NCBI GenBank assembly: GCA_004558535.1
Contig: SFCP01000043.1
Location: 1-14,081 of the forward strand
Source of the DNA: Bacteroidales bacterium
GTDB lineage: Bacteria; Bacteroidota; Bacteroidia; Bacteroidales; Bacteroidaceae
Direction of reading: 5' to 3'
DNA: 14,081 nucleotides
In this document: in pieces, positions 7,292-14,081 of the stretch
How positions within the stretch are numbered: position 1 is the first letter of the stretch
Layout: each line of letters starts with the position of its first letter
Notes under the pieces: generated by a model
The model's input: the letters and a program-made list of their open reading frames with translations, nothing else
Database searches by the model: none
What the model was told of the DNA's origin: nothing
Translations under genes and position numbers: made by a program

Positions 7292-7316
7292 GAGGCTCCG
7301 ACGCTCGAAGCCTCCT
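7283..7316 (-). terminator. Intrinsic terminator of the glycosyltransferase gene
   Basis: Read on the minus strand, AGGAGGCT (7316-7309), an 11-nt loop and AGCCTCCT (7297-7290) form a perfect 8-bp stem. It is followed by AC and five T residues (7287-7283). On the plus strand no T-run follows, so termination of the helix-hairpin-helix gene here would be weaker. Confidence 0.75.
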
Positions 7317-7326
7317 GTATGGATTG

Positions 7327-8310
7327 TCATTCGGACAAGCCCTGCGGCGAAACCCGGTCCGCCAGAAAATAGCGAGGGCGACGCTTTACTTCCTGATAGA
7401 TCTTGCCCACATAAATGCCGATAATACCTACGGAAGTCAGCACGGCACCTCCCAAGAACCATACAGATATCAACAGGGAAGTCCAACCGGGCAAGACATG
7501 CCCAAAGGCATAGGATAGCAAAGCATAGACGATGGCACAAAAAGAACAGAAAGTTATCGCAATTCCCAACCAAGTAATCAGCAACAGGGGACGTACCGAA
7601 AACGAAGTGATGCCATCGACGGCAAAAGCCAGCATGCGGCGCAGCGGGTATTTGGATTCGCCGGCAAATCGGGGCGCACGGTCGTAATAGACATACTCTT
7701 GGTTGAAACCCAACAGCCGCACCATGCCACGCAAAAAGACATTGCGCTCGGGATACTGCATCAAAGCCGAAAGCGCACGGCGGCTCATCAGGCGGTAATC
7801 GGCATGATTGTAAACCACGTCACCACCCAACTTCCGCAACAACTTATAATACAGCTGGGCCGTGTGCTTTTTGAAAAAAGTATCCGTGGGACGGTCGCGA
7901 CGAACGCCATAGACAATGTCAGCACCTCCCAGCCATTTCTCCACCATCTCGGGGATGGCATTGACGTCATCCTGTAAGTCCGCATCAATGCTTATGGCAG
8001 CATCCACGCGCTGCGACGCCCATTCCAACCCGGCCCACAGGGCTTGCTGATGACCCGCATTGTGGGCCAAGCGAAGCCCTCCTGCCTGTGGATTCTTGCC
8101 CGACAGGTCAGAGATAATCTGCCAAGTGGCATCGCTGCTGCCGTCGTCTACGTAGAGCATCCCTACCCAGAGGTCGCTGTACTTCTCGGAAAGGGATTTA
8201 GACAGGACGTCCAGACGGCTGTGCGTCTCACGAAGCACGCTCTCCTCGTTATAGCAGGGAACAACAATCAGCAGGCGGCGTGCAGTAGCAGAATGAGATA
8301 TATCAGTCAT
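7327..8310 (-). CDS. Family 2 glycosyltransferase, polyprenyl-phosphate (DPM1/GtrB-like) type
   Basis: The start is ATG at 8310, giving 327 residues; a TTG two codons upstream is less likely. The GT-A fold is marked by VVPCYNEE at 16-23, YVDDGSSD at 53-60 and the metal-binding DADLQDD at 109-115. It is followed by RFAGESKYPLRRM at 214-226, typical of GtrB/DPM1-like enzymes. Two membrane helices lie at about 242-268 and 277-301, then a basic tail. Such enzymes move a sugar from a nucleotide donor to a lipid phosphate at the cytoplasmic face of the membrane. Sugar and lipid cannot be told from sequence. It is monocistronic, with a promoter near 8343 and a terminator at 7283-7316. Confidence 0.93.
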   Translation of the reverse strand: MTDISHSATARRLLIVVPCYNEESVLRETHSRLDVLSKSLSEKYSDLWVGMLYVDDGSSDATWQIISDLSGKNPQAGGLRLAHNAGHQQALWAGLEWASQRVDAAISIDADLQDDVNAIPEMVEKWLGGADIVYGVRRDRPTDTFFKKHTAQLYYKLLRKLGGDVVYNHADYRLMSRRALSALMQYPERNVFLRGMVRLLGFNQEYVYYDRAPRFAGESKYPLRRMLAFAVDGITSFSVRPLLLITWLGIAITFCSFCAIVYALLSYAFGHVLPGWTSLLISVWFLGGAVLTSVGIIGIYVGKIYQEVKRRPRYFLADRVSPQGLSE

Positions 8311-8342
8311 GGCCAAAATTCATGTAAATGGATTAGCAAGGA

Positions 8343-8350
8343 CAAAAGTA
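8343..8350 (-). promoter_or_regulatory. Putative -7 element of the glycosyltransferase gene
   Basis: The minus strand reads TACTTTTG at 8350-8343, a full TAnnTTTG match. The -33 box is weak. It would give a leader of under 30 nt to the ATG at 8310. Confidence 0.6.
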
Positions 8351-8490
8351 GTGAAAGAATGTGTAATCAAGAAGGATTTGGACGATAAAATCCCCCAAAT
8401 GGGACTTCCGGTACGTCAGCAACGACACCGGTCTCCTATCAAAAGAATCGGAAAAGCGCACAAAGCCATTATGCAGAAACCATACTTTGG

Positions 8491-8522
8491 CTTGACTTAT
8501 TGATAGATAATCCCTAATTTTG
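8491..8522 (+). promoter_or_regulatory. Putative promoter of the metalloprotease gene
   Basis: CTTG (8491-8494), a 20-bp spacer and TAATTTTG (8515-8522) fit the Bacteroidetes promoter with one -33 mismatch. The predicted transcript starts near 8529, leaving a leader of about 20 nt before the ATG at 8547. This argues against an upstream TTG start at 8520. Confidence 0.65.
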
Positions 8523-8546
8523 CAATTCGGACGAACAACAACTGCT

Positions 8547-11500
8547 ATGAAAAAGATTTCACTTCTCCTAATTCTCTATCTGACACTTGCTTCACAACAG
8601 ACATACGCCCAGCATGGTTTTTGCGGGTGCGAGCACCTGACCGGCATAGACTCCGCGCGCTATGCCCGCTTCATGGCCGGCGGAGAAGCGGCACGAAGGG
8701 CAAAGAAAAAGGCTGCCGTCCAAACGTTCCACACCGGTGTAATACACAACACCGGAGAGGTTTTTCAGTTTCGCCTGGCCATGCTCATCACCCCCTATGT
8801 GATGGACGAGTTTAGTACGGACGGCATACTGGACAAGCAGAAAGTGTACGACTTCTGGGACAATGCCGAACGCATCCTCAACAGCTATTACCGCAACGAC
8901 GTCGGCATCGAACTGAAAGTCATTCACGACGACCGCCTCATCATGACCGAGAACAATACAGGCATAGAAATCATGAACGCAGGCACCCCCAATGCAAACA
9001 ACGGGACAAAAATAATTGATGCCCTGCTGACCAACGAAGGCTACGACGTGGGCATCATGATTACCAAGTCGACAGGCTCACTGGCCGGCAAGGCATCGCT
9101 GGGCGGCGCCTCTTCGCCCTATCGCAAGGCAGACGGCTTTGCCATGACCAGCTATACCACCATCGCCCACGAGTTGGGGCATCTCTTTGGCGCCACGCAC
9201 GCACACGAAATCGGGGACGGCGACTTTACCGAGCCCGGCAAGGGACAAAGCATCATGAGCTACGGCTCGCCGCGCGACTTCTTCTCCGTGAGTAGCATAC
9301 GACAAATGCGCAATCTCCTCAAGAACCTGAACATCTACACGAACCCGGAACGAACTGAAAAGGACCTTACGCGCAATACCGACGTGGAGGGGACCAACAT
9401 CGTGTATGCCTACGCAGAAACAGGCTCTCAGCCACTGCTGGACCGCGACCTCATCCGCAAGGAATATGTAGTGACGCTTGGCTCGGACTTCCAGTTTTAC
9501 CTGCCTCTCTCCAATAGCGACACATATGGCGAAGCCGACGTGCAGTACTGCGTCCATGGCCATGACGTCGGCAGTGAACTTTCAGCCAATGCCCTACGTT
9601 CTATCGTGAAACCCACCACCTCGAACAACGTCATGTTCCACAAGCGATGGGTAGACCCAAGGACGCTCAGTGTCACGGCTTCCGAGAGCCAATATGTCGA
9701 AGCCAACTCCGGCGATTCACGCGTGGGAAAGTTCCGATTTGCCCTTGCCGCACACAACCACTCTATCTACGACAGTGAATTCTGCGACATTCGGATCGTT
9801 GCCGGCGAGCCGTTCACCGCCAATATTACAAGCCCGACGAACCTTACCCTGTTCCGCCCCGGCAGAGCACTTACCATCACGTGGACACCGCAAACCGACA
9901 TTTATGGCGACAACAGCCGCGTACGCATCCTCCTAAGCGATGATTTCGGACAGACTTTCCCCTACGTGCTGGCCGATGGACTTCCCAACACAGGTACATG
10001 GACCGGCGCACTTCCCTATATAGAGATAGGCAGGAAGCCCTACTACAATTATGCAGACCCCGTCAGTGGCGGTATCATTAAGGTGGAGATTATCGGCGAG
10101 GCCGTCTATGGACTTACCAACAACAATGCTCCTTTCTACAACACAGGGTCGGCATACGTCGTCAGTGGTGGCGGCTTTACGCTAAGCCTGGCTGATGCGC
10201 GCTACCTCTTCCGCGAAGTAGGAACCGGGGCCGACGCGCCCACCCCCTTTATCCGTGTGGACAGTCGTGAGGATGTGCCCACAATGCCCACACTGGAAGC
10301 CTATCGCGGCACATCGACTTATGCCGCCACCGCAGAGCAGACCGAGGAAGGCGACATCATACGCCGCACCTGGACAGCCACTATCAGCGGAACACCATAC
10401 ATATATACACAGATTATCCAACTGCCCGGCGAAAAAGCCGCCGACGCCGGCCTTGTGAAACAACTCTGCGATGCATCCACCGAACTGGCCGACTTGGTGC
10501 GTCACGAGGGAGAAGTGGGTTATCCCCTGTTCAACCTGTCGGAAATGCAGGTCATCAAATCCAATTATCTGAGTGTCTTTGACGCTGATGGCTATCTGCG
10601 TGCTGACTATGATGCCGAAGCGGCCGAAGCCATGCTTTCCGCCTTGGCCGGTCTGAAGAATCTGACAGACGAACAAATACGTTATCCCGAAGAAGGCCGC
10701 TATCTCCTGCGCTCGTATCAGGCACTGCCCGCCGTTACTCCTTATTATTATTACACGCGCGAGGATGGTGAAGAGGGGACGGAAAGTTGGAACGACGATA
10801 GCAGCCAGGCCATCGTGCTAAATCTCACCCGTAGCGGCAATTACTATGTGTTGCAGGATGACCAGGGCCGTTTGCCTTACCTGAGCGGACTGACCAACAC
10901 CTATGGCGACTGCCGTCTGGAGCGTGGATATACTTGGGGCTCGTTCACACTGTTGAACCACATACAATGGGCGGCACAGTTGAGCCGGTCCGGCACTACG
11001 TTCTCGCTCAACAACCACTATCCCGACAACCCGCTGTCGTACCGATGCAATAACAATGACTACATAATCGTATCTACCGATTTCCAATTCGTTCCGGTGG
11101 TGGAGAGTGCGACTGTGGCTGACGGCCTGTACCGTCTGCGCTCACGCGAAAGTGGCCGTTATCTTACCCTGCCGACCGATCGCAGCACCGGCAGCAATAT
11201 GCGCCTGGCCGCCTCGCCCATGCCTGACAATATCTTCCTCGTGCAAGAGGGCCGCTTGCTAAGTTATGCCACCGGATATTATGTACAAGGCACACAGCAT
11301 GCAGACCTTGGCAATGCCACGGCCTTCACCCTCTCCGCGCATCCCACACAGCGCGACTGCTACGCTTTACAAAACGGCGAGAACTATCTGCGAGGCTACG
11401 CCCGAGGAGTAGAAATGGTAGCATACAATACCGACGCCACCACCGCATGGGAACTGGTGCCCGTAAGCACCTTACCCGTGAGCGTCAGTGCCGCAGGTTA

Positions 11501-12041
11501 TTCCACCCTCTACTCGCCCCAAACACTGGGTTTGCCCGCCGAGAGCAACTTCAAGGCATATACTGCGCACTACGATGACGCAACAAATGCCTTCCGTCTG
11601 AAAGCTGTCGAGGAAGTGCTGCCGAAAGGCCAAGGACTTGTACTCAAAGCCCCACAAGGCGAATATCACCTGCCCGTCGTGCAGGCAACATCAACCGTCA
11701 CAAGCGACCTCATTGGAACATTCCCCACCATCGCAACGCCTCAAGGCGTATATACCCTGCAAATGGGAACTGAGGGAATCGGCTTCTACCTCTACGCTAC
11801 AAACGAAAGTGGCAATATGGAGGGGCTGCAGCTGAATGGTTTCAAGGCTTATTGGGACGCACCAGTCGGTTTCGGTACCTCAGCAGTCCGCTTTACCTTC
11901 GACGAGGACGATATCACAACCTCCATAACCGCACCCACGAGTACGGAAACAGCAGAGCCCATCTACGACCTCACGGGTCGCCGCATCGAGAGGATGAGCC
12001 ACGGCATCTACATAGTGGGAGGCCGTAAGGTGATTCGCTGA
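8547..12041 (+). CDS. Large secreted metzincin (reprolysin-like) zinc metalloprotease
   Basis: This 1164-residue protein starts at ATG 8547. The signal peptide is MKKISLLLILYLTLASQQTYA, with cleavage likely before Q22. The zinc site HELGHLFGATH at 208-218 fits HExxHxxGxxH, and the Met-turn is SIMSYG with M237. Together these define a metzincin, closest in appearance to M12B/reprolysins. There is no long propeptide; FCGC (C26, C28) near the mature N-terminus could act as a cysteine switch. A beta-sandwich segment at about 424-490 (SPTNLTLFRPG, TITW) resembles Kre9/KNH or fibronectin-like repeats. A beta-trefoil-like stretch lies near 850-970 (YRLRSRESGRYLTL). The end, YDLTGRR...GIYIVGGRKVIR, looks like a Bacteroidetes C-terminal sorting or adhesion tail. 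Substrate unknown. The downstream 70-residue gene, 73 bp away, is probably co-transcribed. Confidence 0.93.
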   Translation: MKKISLLLILYLTLASQQTYAQHGFCGCEHLTGIDSARYARFMAGGEAARRAKKKAAVQTFHTGVIHNTGEVFQFRLAMLITPYVMDEFSTDGILDKQKVYDFWDNAERILNSYYRNDVGIELKVIHDDRLIMTENNTGIEIMNAGTPNANNGTKIIDALLTNEGYDVGIMITKSTGSLAGKASLGGASSPYRKADGFAMTSYTTIAHELGHLFGATHAHEIGDGDFTEPGKGQSIMSYGSPRDFFSVSSIRQMRNLLKNLNIYTNPERTEKDLTRNTDVEGTNIVYAYAETGSQPLLDRDLIRKEYVVTLGSDFQFYLPLSNSDTYGEADVQYCVHGHDVGSELSANALRSIVKPTTSNNVMFHKRWVDPRTLSVTASESQYVEANSGDSRVGKFRFALAAHNHSIYDSEFCDIRIVAGEPFTANITSPTNLTLFRPGRALTITWTPQTDIYGDNSRVRILLSDDFGQTFPYVLADGLPNTGTWTGALPYIEIGRKPYYNYADPVSGGIIKVEIIGEAVYGLTNNNAPFYNTGSAYVVSGGGFTLSLADARYLFREVGTGADAPTPFIRVDSREDVPTMPTLEAYRGTSTYAATAEQTEEGDIIRRTWTATISGTPYIYTQIIQLPGEKAADAGLVKQLCDASTELADLVRHEGEVGYPLFNLSEMQVIKSNYLSVFDADGYLRADYDAEAAEAMLSALAGLKNLTDEQIRYPEEGRYLLRSYQALPAVTPYYYYTREDGEEGTESWNDDSSQAIVLNLTRSGNYYVLQDDQGRLPYLSGLTNTYGDCRLERGYTWGSFTLLNHIQWAAQLSRSGTTFSLNNHYPDNPLSYRCNNNDYIIVSTDFQFVPVVESATVADGLYRLRSRESGRYLTLPTDRSTGSNMRLAASPMPDNIFLVQEGRLLSYATGYYVQGTQHADLGNATAFTLSAHPTQRDCYALQNGENYLRGYARGVEMVAYNTDATTAWELVPVSTLPVSVSAAGYSTLYSPQTLGLPAESNFKAYTAHYDDATNAFRLKAVEEVLPKGQGLVLKAPQGEYHLPVVQATSTVTSDLIGTFPTIATPQGVYTLQMGTEGIGFYLYATNESGNMEGLQLNGFKAYWDAPVGFGTSAVRFTFDEDDITTSITAPTSTETAEPIYDLTGRRIERMSHGIYIVGGRKVIR

Positions 12042-12114
12042 ACCCATTCGCACATCCTATATTTACAGAAAAGGAAAGCAAACCCAAACCAAAATTCACA
12101 AACAGGAAATTTCC

Positions 12115-12327
12115 ATGCAAAAGCGACGCTACGTATCTCCACAAATTGCTATCGTCCAACTCCAACAAACGGAAGCCATTTTAGCCGGTTCGGGTGGCGA
12201 AGAAAGCATCACGATAAAACCGGGCTGGGGTTCGGGGCAATTGACAAATGGTTTACGACGTGATGACGAGGCGCCGTGGGAGAAAGACGGTGCAGCCTCC
12301 CATTCATCAGAACATTGGGAAAATTGA
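12115..12327 (+). CDS. Small YxxP...LAGS-type peptide of unknown function
   Basis: A 70-residue peptide. It starts MQKRRYVSPQIAIVQLQQ, followed by AILAGSGGEE at 21-30, then a polar, glycine-rich tail with tryptophans at 38, 55 and 68. The N-terminal pattern (basic start, YxxP, hydrophobic heptad, L-A-G-S) recurs in many small hypothetical proteins of Bacteroides and Prevotella, often beside large secreted proteins; this is from memory and was not searched. It is not a signal peptide: there is no hydrophobic core. The conserved-looking start and variable tail recall a leader/core layout cut at a GG-like site, but no transporter or modifying enzyme is in view. Co-transcription with the metalloprotease is likely, since no promoter lies in the 73-bp gap. 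Confidence 0.75.
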   Translation: MQKRRYVSPQIAIVQLQQTEAILAGSGGEESITIKPGWGSGQLTNGLRRDDEAPWEKDGAASHSSEHWEN

Positions 12328-12452
12328 CTGCAAAGGAGCAAATGCGGCCATCAGCACAGGAATTACCAAATAATTCTTACTTTTACAGCAATAGGTAATC
12401 TCAAGAAATTCAATCAATAAAGCTATAGGCTTAAAAAAAGAATGCGAAAAAA

Positions 12453-12484
12453 TTTGGAGGGTATGAAAAAATGTCGTACTTTTG
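12453..12484 (+). promoter_or_regulatory. Promoter of the Gly-Leu-Leu-Gly tRNA operon
   Basis: TTTG (12453-12456), a 20-bp spacer and TACTTTTG (12477-12484) match the consensus exactly. A small hairpin GCGTTT-GAGAGA-AAACGC (12489-12506) lies between promoter and first tRNA and probably belongs to the removed leader. Confidence 0.85.
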
Positions 12485-12516
12485 CATCGCGTTTGAGAGA
12501 AAACGCCTAAGCGAAT

Positions 12517-12589
12517 GCGGAAATAGCTCAGTTGGTAGAGCACAACCTTGCCAAGGTTGGGGTCGCGAGTTCGAGTCTCGTTTTCCGCT
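12517..12589 (+). tRNA. tRNA-Gly(GCC)
   Basis: The acceptor GCGGAAA pairs with TTTCCGC (12582-12588), with discriminator T as usual for bacterial tRNA-Gly. The anticodon stem CAACC/GGTTG encloses TTGCCAA, anticodon GCC. CCA is not encoded. An identical copy lies at 12812-12884. Confidence 0.97.
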
Positions 12590-12614
12590 CTTGATAGAAT
12601 TGCACAAGTAATCA

Positions 12615-12697
12615 GCCCAGGTGGCGGAATGGTAGACGCGCTAGTTTCAGGTACTAGTGTCTTCACGGACGTGCAGGTTCGAGTCCTGTTCTGGGCA
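12615..12697 (+). tRNA. tRNA-Leu(CAG)
   Basis: The acceptor GCCCAGG pairs with TCTGGGC (12690-12696), discriminator A. The anticodon stem CTAGT/ACTAG encloses TTCAGGT, anticodon CAG. A long variable arm makes it 83 nt, class II as expected for leucine. CCA is not encoded. Confidence 0.96.
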
Positions 12698-12720
12698 CAT
12701 TATTTGTCAATACAAACAAC

Positions 12721-12804
12721 GGAGAGGTGGCGGAATTGGTAGACGCGCTACTTTGAGGGGGTAGTGTCAATTGCGACGTGGGAGTTCGAGTCTCCTCCTC
12801 TTCA
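12721..12804 (+). tRNA. tRNA-Leu(GAG)
   Basis: The acceptor GGAGAGG pairs with CCTCTTC (12797-12803) with one G-U pair, discriminator A. The anticodon stem CTACT/GGTAG (one wobble) encloses TTGAGGG, anticodon GAG. It has a long variable arm and is 84 nt. CCA is not encoded. Confidence 0.95.
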
Positions 12805-12811
12805 CTTGTTT

Positions 12812-12884
12812 GCGGAAATAGCTCAGTTGGTAGAGCACAACCTTGCCAAGGTTGGGGTCGCGAGTTCGAGTCTCGTTTTCCGCT
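12812..12884 (+). tRNA. tRNA-Gly(GCC), second identical copy
   Basis: Base-for-base identical to 12517-12589, 295 bp downstream, and last in the operon. Anticodon GCC. The strong terminator begins 10 bp after it. Confidence 0.97.
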
Positions 12885-12893
12885 CAAAGAAAA

Positions 12894-12947
12894 TTTTCTA
12901 TGATTACTTCAACCCAAAATAGAAGTAATAATAGAAAATATTTTTTT
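12894..12947 (+). terminator. Terminator of the tRNA operon
   Basis: Arms 12894-12910 and 12922-12938 pair over 17 positions with one mismatch around an 11-nt loop. They are followed by TA and seven T residues (12941-12947). Confidence 0.92.
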
Positions 12948-12951
12948 ATCC

Positions 12952-12968
12952 ACGCAGTTCATCTGCGT
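12952..12968. other. Small hairpin just after the tRNA terminator
   Basis: ACGCAG-TTCAT-CTGCGT is a perfect 6-bp stem with a 5-nt loop, followed by ATTTTATAATATC. It could be a backup terminator or lie in the leader of the gene at 12997. No TAnnTTTG promoter is visible for that gene. Confidence 0.5.
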
Positions 12969-12996
12969 ATTTTATAATATCAGCTATTTCGAGGCT

Positions 12997-13563
12997 ATGA
13001 ATATTTACGCCCGCTATTTTGATCAGGATGCACTTTTGTATTCCATTGATGAACTTATTGATTTCCTCTCATCCATTCCCGACATCAATGTTACACAGGA
13101 CTTGGTAGACGATATCTCCGACTACGTGAACGGCGATATGCCCTATCCGAAGCGCTATAAAATCCGTCCGCGTGTCTACTTCATCCTCATTAAGACGACA
13201 GCCCAAAGCATGGAGGAATTCAAAGCCAACAAAAAATCCTCCCTCCCTACTTCCGTCGATAATGATACGATGACAAAAAAGGAACTGAAAGCTTCACAAC
13301 TTTTGGAAGTACGCTATGGATGGTACAAGGGCGATATAACCTTCAAACGAGTAATGCAGATACCCGGAACTGCTAAATTTCAGTATCAAGACACGTATTT
13401 TGCTGCCTACGTAAAGACCAACAGCGGTATAGAATGCTATAACCGCATCATTGAATACCTGAAACAAAGGCCGGATGTAGACTTGAGAAGCCAGTTTCCC
13501 TCGGCAAAAGGCGTCAGTTTCAATTTTGAATACTACGGAGAAGTACTTCCCGGTCGTGACTAA
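12997..13563 (+). CDS. Conserved-looking hypothetical protein
   Basis: A 188-residue protein starting at the ATG at 12997. It is soluble-looking: no signal peptide, no membrane segment, acidic N-terminal half. It begins MNIYARYFDQDALLYS and contains DMPYPKRYKIRPRVYF at about 47-62. A charged linker (about 78-96) separates this from a second region with YGWYKGDITFKRVMQIPGT and AYVKTNSGIECYNRI. I recall similar proteins annotated as hypothetical in Bacteroidales, but cannot name a family. It stands alone between two tRNA units. No function can be inferred. Codon use resembles ordinary Bacteroidales genes, less G+C-rich than the left end of the window. Confidence 0.85.
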   Translation: MNIYARYFDQDALLYSIDELIDFLSSIPDINVTQDLVDDISDYVNGDMPYPKRYKIRPRVYFILIKTTAQSMEEFKANKKSSLPTSVDNDTMTKKELKASQLLEVRYGWYKGDITFKRVMQIPGTAKFQYQDTYFAAYVKTNSGIECYNRIIEYLKQRPDVDLRSQFPSAKGVSFNFEYYGEVLPGRD

Positions 13564-13594
13564 GGCAGATAAGTACTAAAGATTGCTCGCAATA

Positions 13595-13611
13595 TTGCTT
13601 GTATCAAGCAA
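13595..13611. other. Hairpin after the hypothetical protein gene
   Basis: TTGCTTG-TAT-CAAGCAA is a perfect 7-bp stem 32 bp after the stop codon. A smaller one (ATTGC-TC-GCAAT) lies just before it. No T-run follows, so termination here would not be the standard intrinsic type. Confidence 0.45.
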
Positions 13612-13626
13612 GAATATACAGCAAAC

Positions 13627-13658
13627 CTTGCAGATTTAGAAATAAATCCGTACTTTTG
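13627..13658 (+). promoter_or_regulatory. Promoter of tRNA-Arg
   Basis: CTTG (13627-13630), a 20-bp spacer and TACTTTTG (13651-13658) fit the Bacteroidetes consensus with one -33 mismatch. The tRNA starts 11 bp after the -7 box. Confidence 0.8.
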
Positions 13659-13668
13659 CAAACGGTTT

Positions 13669-13743
13669 GGTTCCGTAGCTCAGTTGGATTAGAGCAACGC
13701 CCTTCTAAGGCGTGGGTCCAGGGTTCGAATCCCTGCGGAATCA
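13669..13743 (+). tRNA. tRNA-Arg(TCT)
   Basis: The acceptor GGTTCCG pairs with CGGAATC (13736-13742) with one G-U pair, discriminator A. The anticodon stem ACGCC/GGCGT encloses CTTCTAA, anticodon TCT, reading AGA/AGG. CCA is not encoded. It is a single-gene transcription unit. Confidence 0.96.
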
Positions 13744-13753
13744 CAATTCAGGT

Positions 13754-13792
13754 AATGCGACGATATTCAGATATTGTCGCATTGCTTTTTTT
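13754..13792 (+). terminator. Terminator of tRNA-Arg
   Basis: Arms 13754-13766 and 13771-13783 pair over 13 positions (one G-U) around a 4-nt TCAG loop. GC and seven T residues follow (13786-13792). Confidence 0.93.
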
Positions 13793-13959
13793 GTCTGTGT
13801 TTGCTGTTTTCCAAGTCGTTGTTATTTCAAAACATTTACTATTTGTTTTGTGGGCCTTGCTCGTCTTGTGGTTTTGTATTCCCAAACAGTGTGGCCTGCG
13901 TCCGCCATTTTGATTTTTACTGAAGGGATGCGCAGTCGTCACATACTACAGGGCTTATT

Positions 13960-14005
13960 TTATTTTGTGCAGAAATCACGGCTTATTTTGTGCAGAAATC
14001 ACGGC
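13960..14005. repeat. Perfect 23-bp tandem direct repeat
   Basis: The unit, beginning TTATTTTGTGCAG and ending AATCACGGC, occurs at 13960-13982 and again at 13983-14005 with no mismatch. The rest of 13793-13959 is AT-rich and holds no gene I can support. The repeats end 10 bp before a possible gene start, so they could be operator sites or the edge of a mobile element. Confidence 0.9.
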
Positions 14006-14015
14006 GCACACGCCA

Positions 14016-14081
14016 ATGACGAATTTTATCGATGAAATGCTGAAAAGGCAAAGTCATGGAATAACGATGAAGCCGCCAAAA
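14016..14081 (+). CDS. Possible start of a gene running off the right edge
   Basis: ATG at 14016 opens a frame of 22 codons to the window end, starting MTNFIDEMLKRQSHGITMK. It is too short to recognise. The charged, helical-looking start and the flanking tandem repeat make a transposase or DNA-binding protein one option, but nothing proves it is coding. Confidence 0.35.
   Translation, partial: MTNFIDEMLKRQSHGITMKPPK

Noticed and set aside
8309..8503. Plus-strand frame of 64 codons between the glycosyltransferase and the protease
   Set aside because: It overlaps the start and promoter of the glycosyltransferase and has no recognisable motif; this 236-bp gap is explained by two divergent promoters.
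12307..12887. Minus-strand frames across the tRNA cluster
   Set aside because: They are translations of tRNA genes on the wrong strand; four complete cloverleaves account for the sequence.
13599..14035. Plus-strand frames running through tRNA-Arg and its terminator
   Set aside because: They read through a tRNA and a terminator; their apparent hydrophobic stretches come from T-rich DNA.

Overview
The window looks like a chromosomal segment from a member of the Bacteroidales (Prevotella/Bacteroides-like). Five observations point there. Several start regions carry the Bacteroidetes sigma-factor promoter pattern TTTG-N19/20-TAnnTTTG. The tmRNA encodes the tag GENNYALAA. The tRNA genes do not encode CCA. 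Shine-Dalgarno sequences are mostly absent. A secreted protease ends in a GRR..GIYIVGGRKV-type tail and is followed by a small YxxP...LAGS peptide, both typical of this order. This is inferred from sequence only; the species is not identified.

Layout. Bases 1-4677 (minus strand) hold a two-gene operon. A lytic transglycosylase lipoprotein (start GTG 4677) overlaps by ATGA a very large nuclease-helicase fusion. The helicase reads open through 1134 codons and leaves the left edge of the window just as its last helicase motif appears. It is the main gene of the first 3.4 kb, and the long plus-strand reading frames opposite it are shadows. Bases 4789-5973 (plus) hold a Dabb-family small protein, the tmRNA gene ssrA with a textbook promoter, and a thioredoxin 20 bp behind it. 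Bases 5974-6388 are non-coding but rich in hairpins, direct repeats and a minus-strand consensus promoter. Bases 6389-7291 (plus) encode a membrane-anchored triple helix-hairpin-helix protein. It converges on a family 2 glycosyltransferase (7327-8310, minus) across a terminator. Bases 8547-12041 (plus) encode a 1164-residue secreted metzincin metalloprotease, followed by a 70-residue peptide gene. Bases 12517-12884 carry a tRNA operon Gly-Leu-Leu-Gly with strong promoter and terminator. It is followed by a conserved-looking protein of unknown function, a separate tRNA-Arg unit, and a right end with a 23-bp tandem repeat and a possible gene start.

How the parts relate. Most of this is housekeeping: trans-translation, redox, tRNA supply, lipid-linked sugar transfer, cell wall turnover and DNA repair. 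The accessory-looking elements are the secreted protease with its companion peptide, the structured 415-bp gap, and the cysteine-clustered, shortened transglycosylase. I see no CRISPR array, insertion sequence or prophage. No wholly new system is demonstrated; the best candidates are the peptide behind the protease and the possible minus-strand RNA near 6285.
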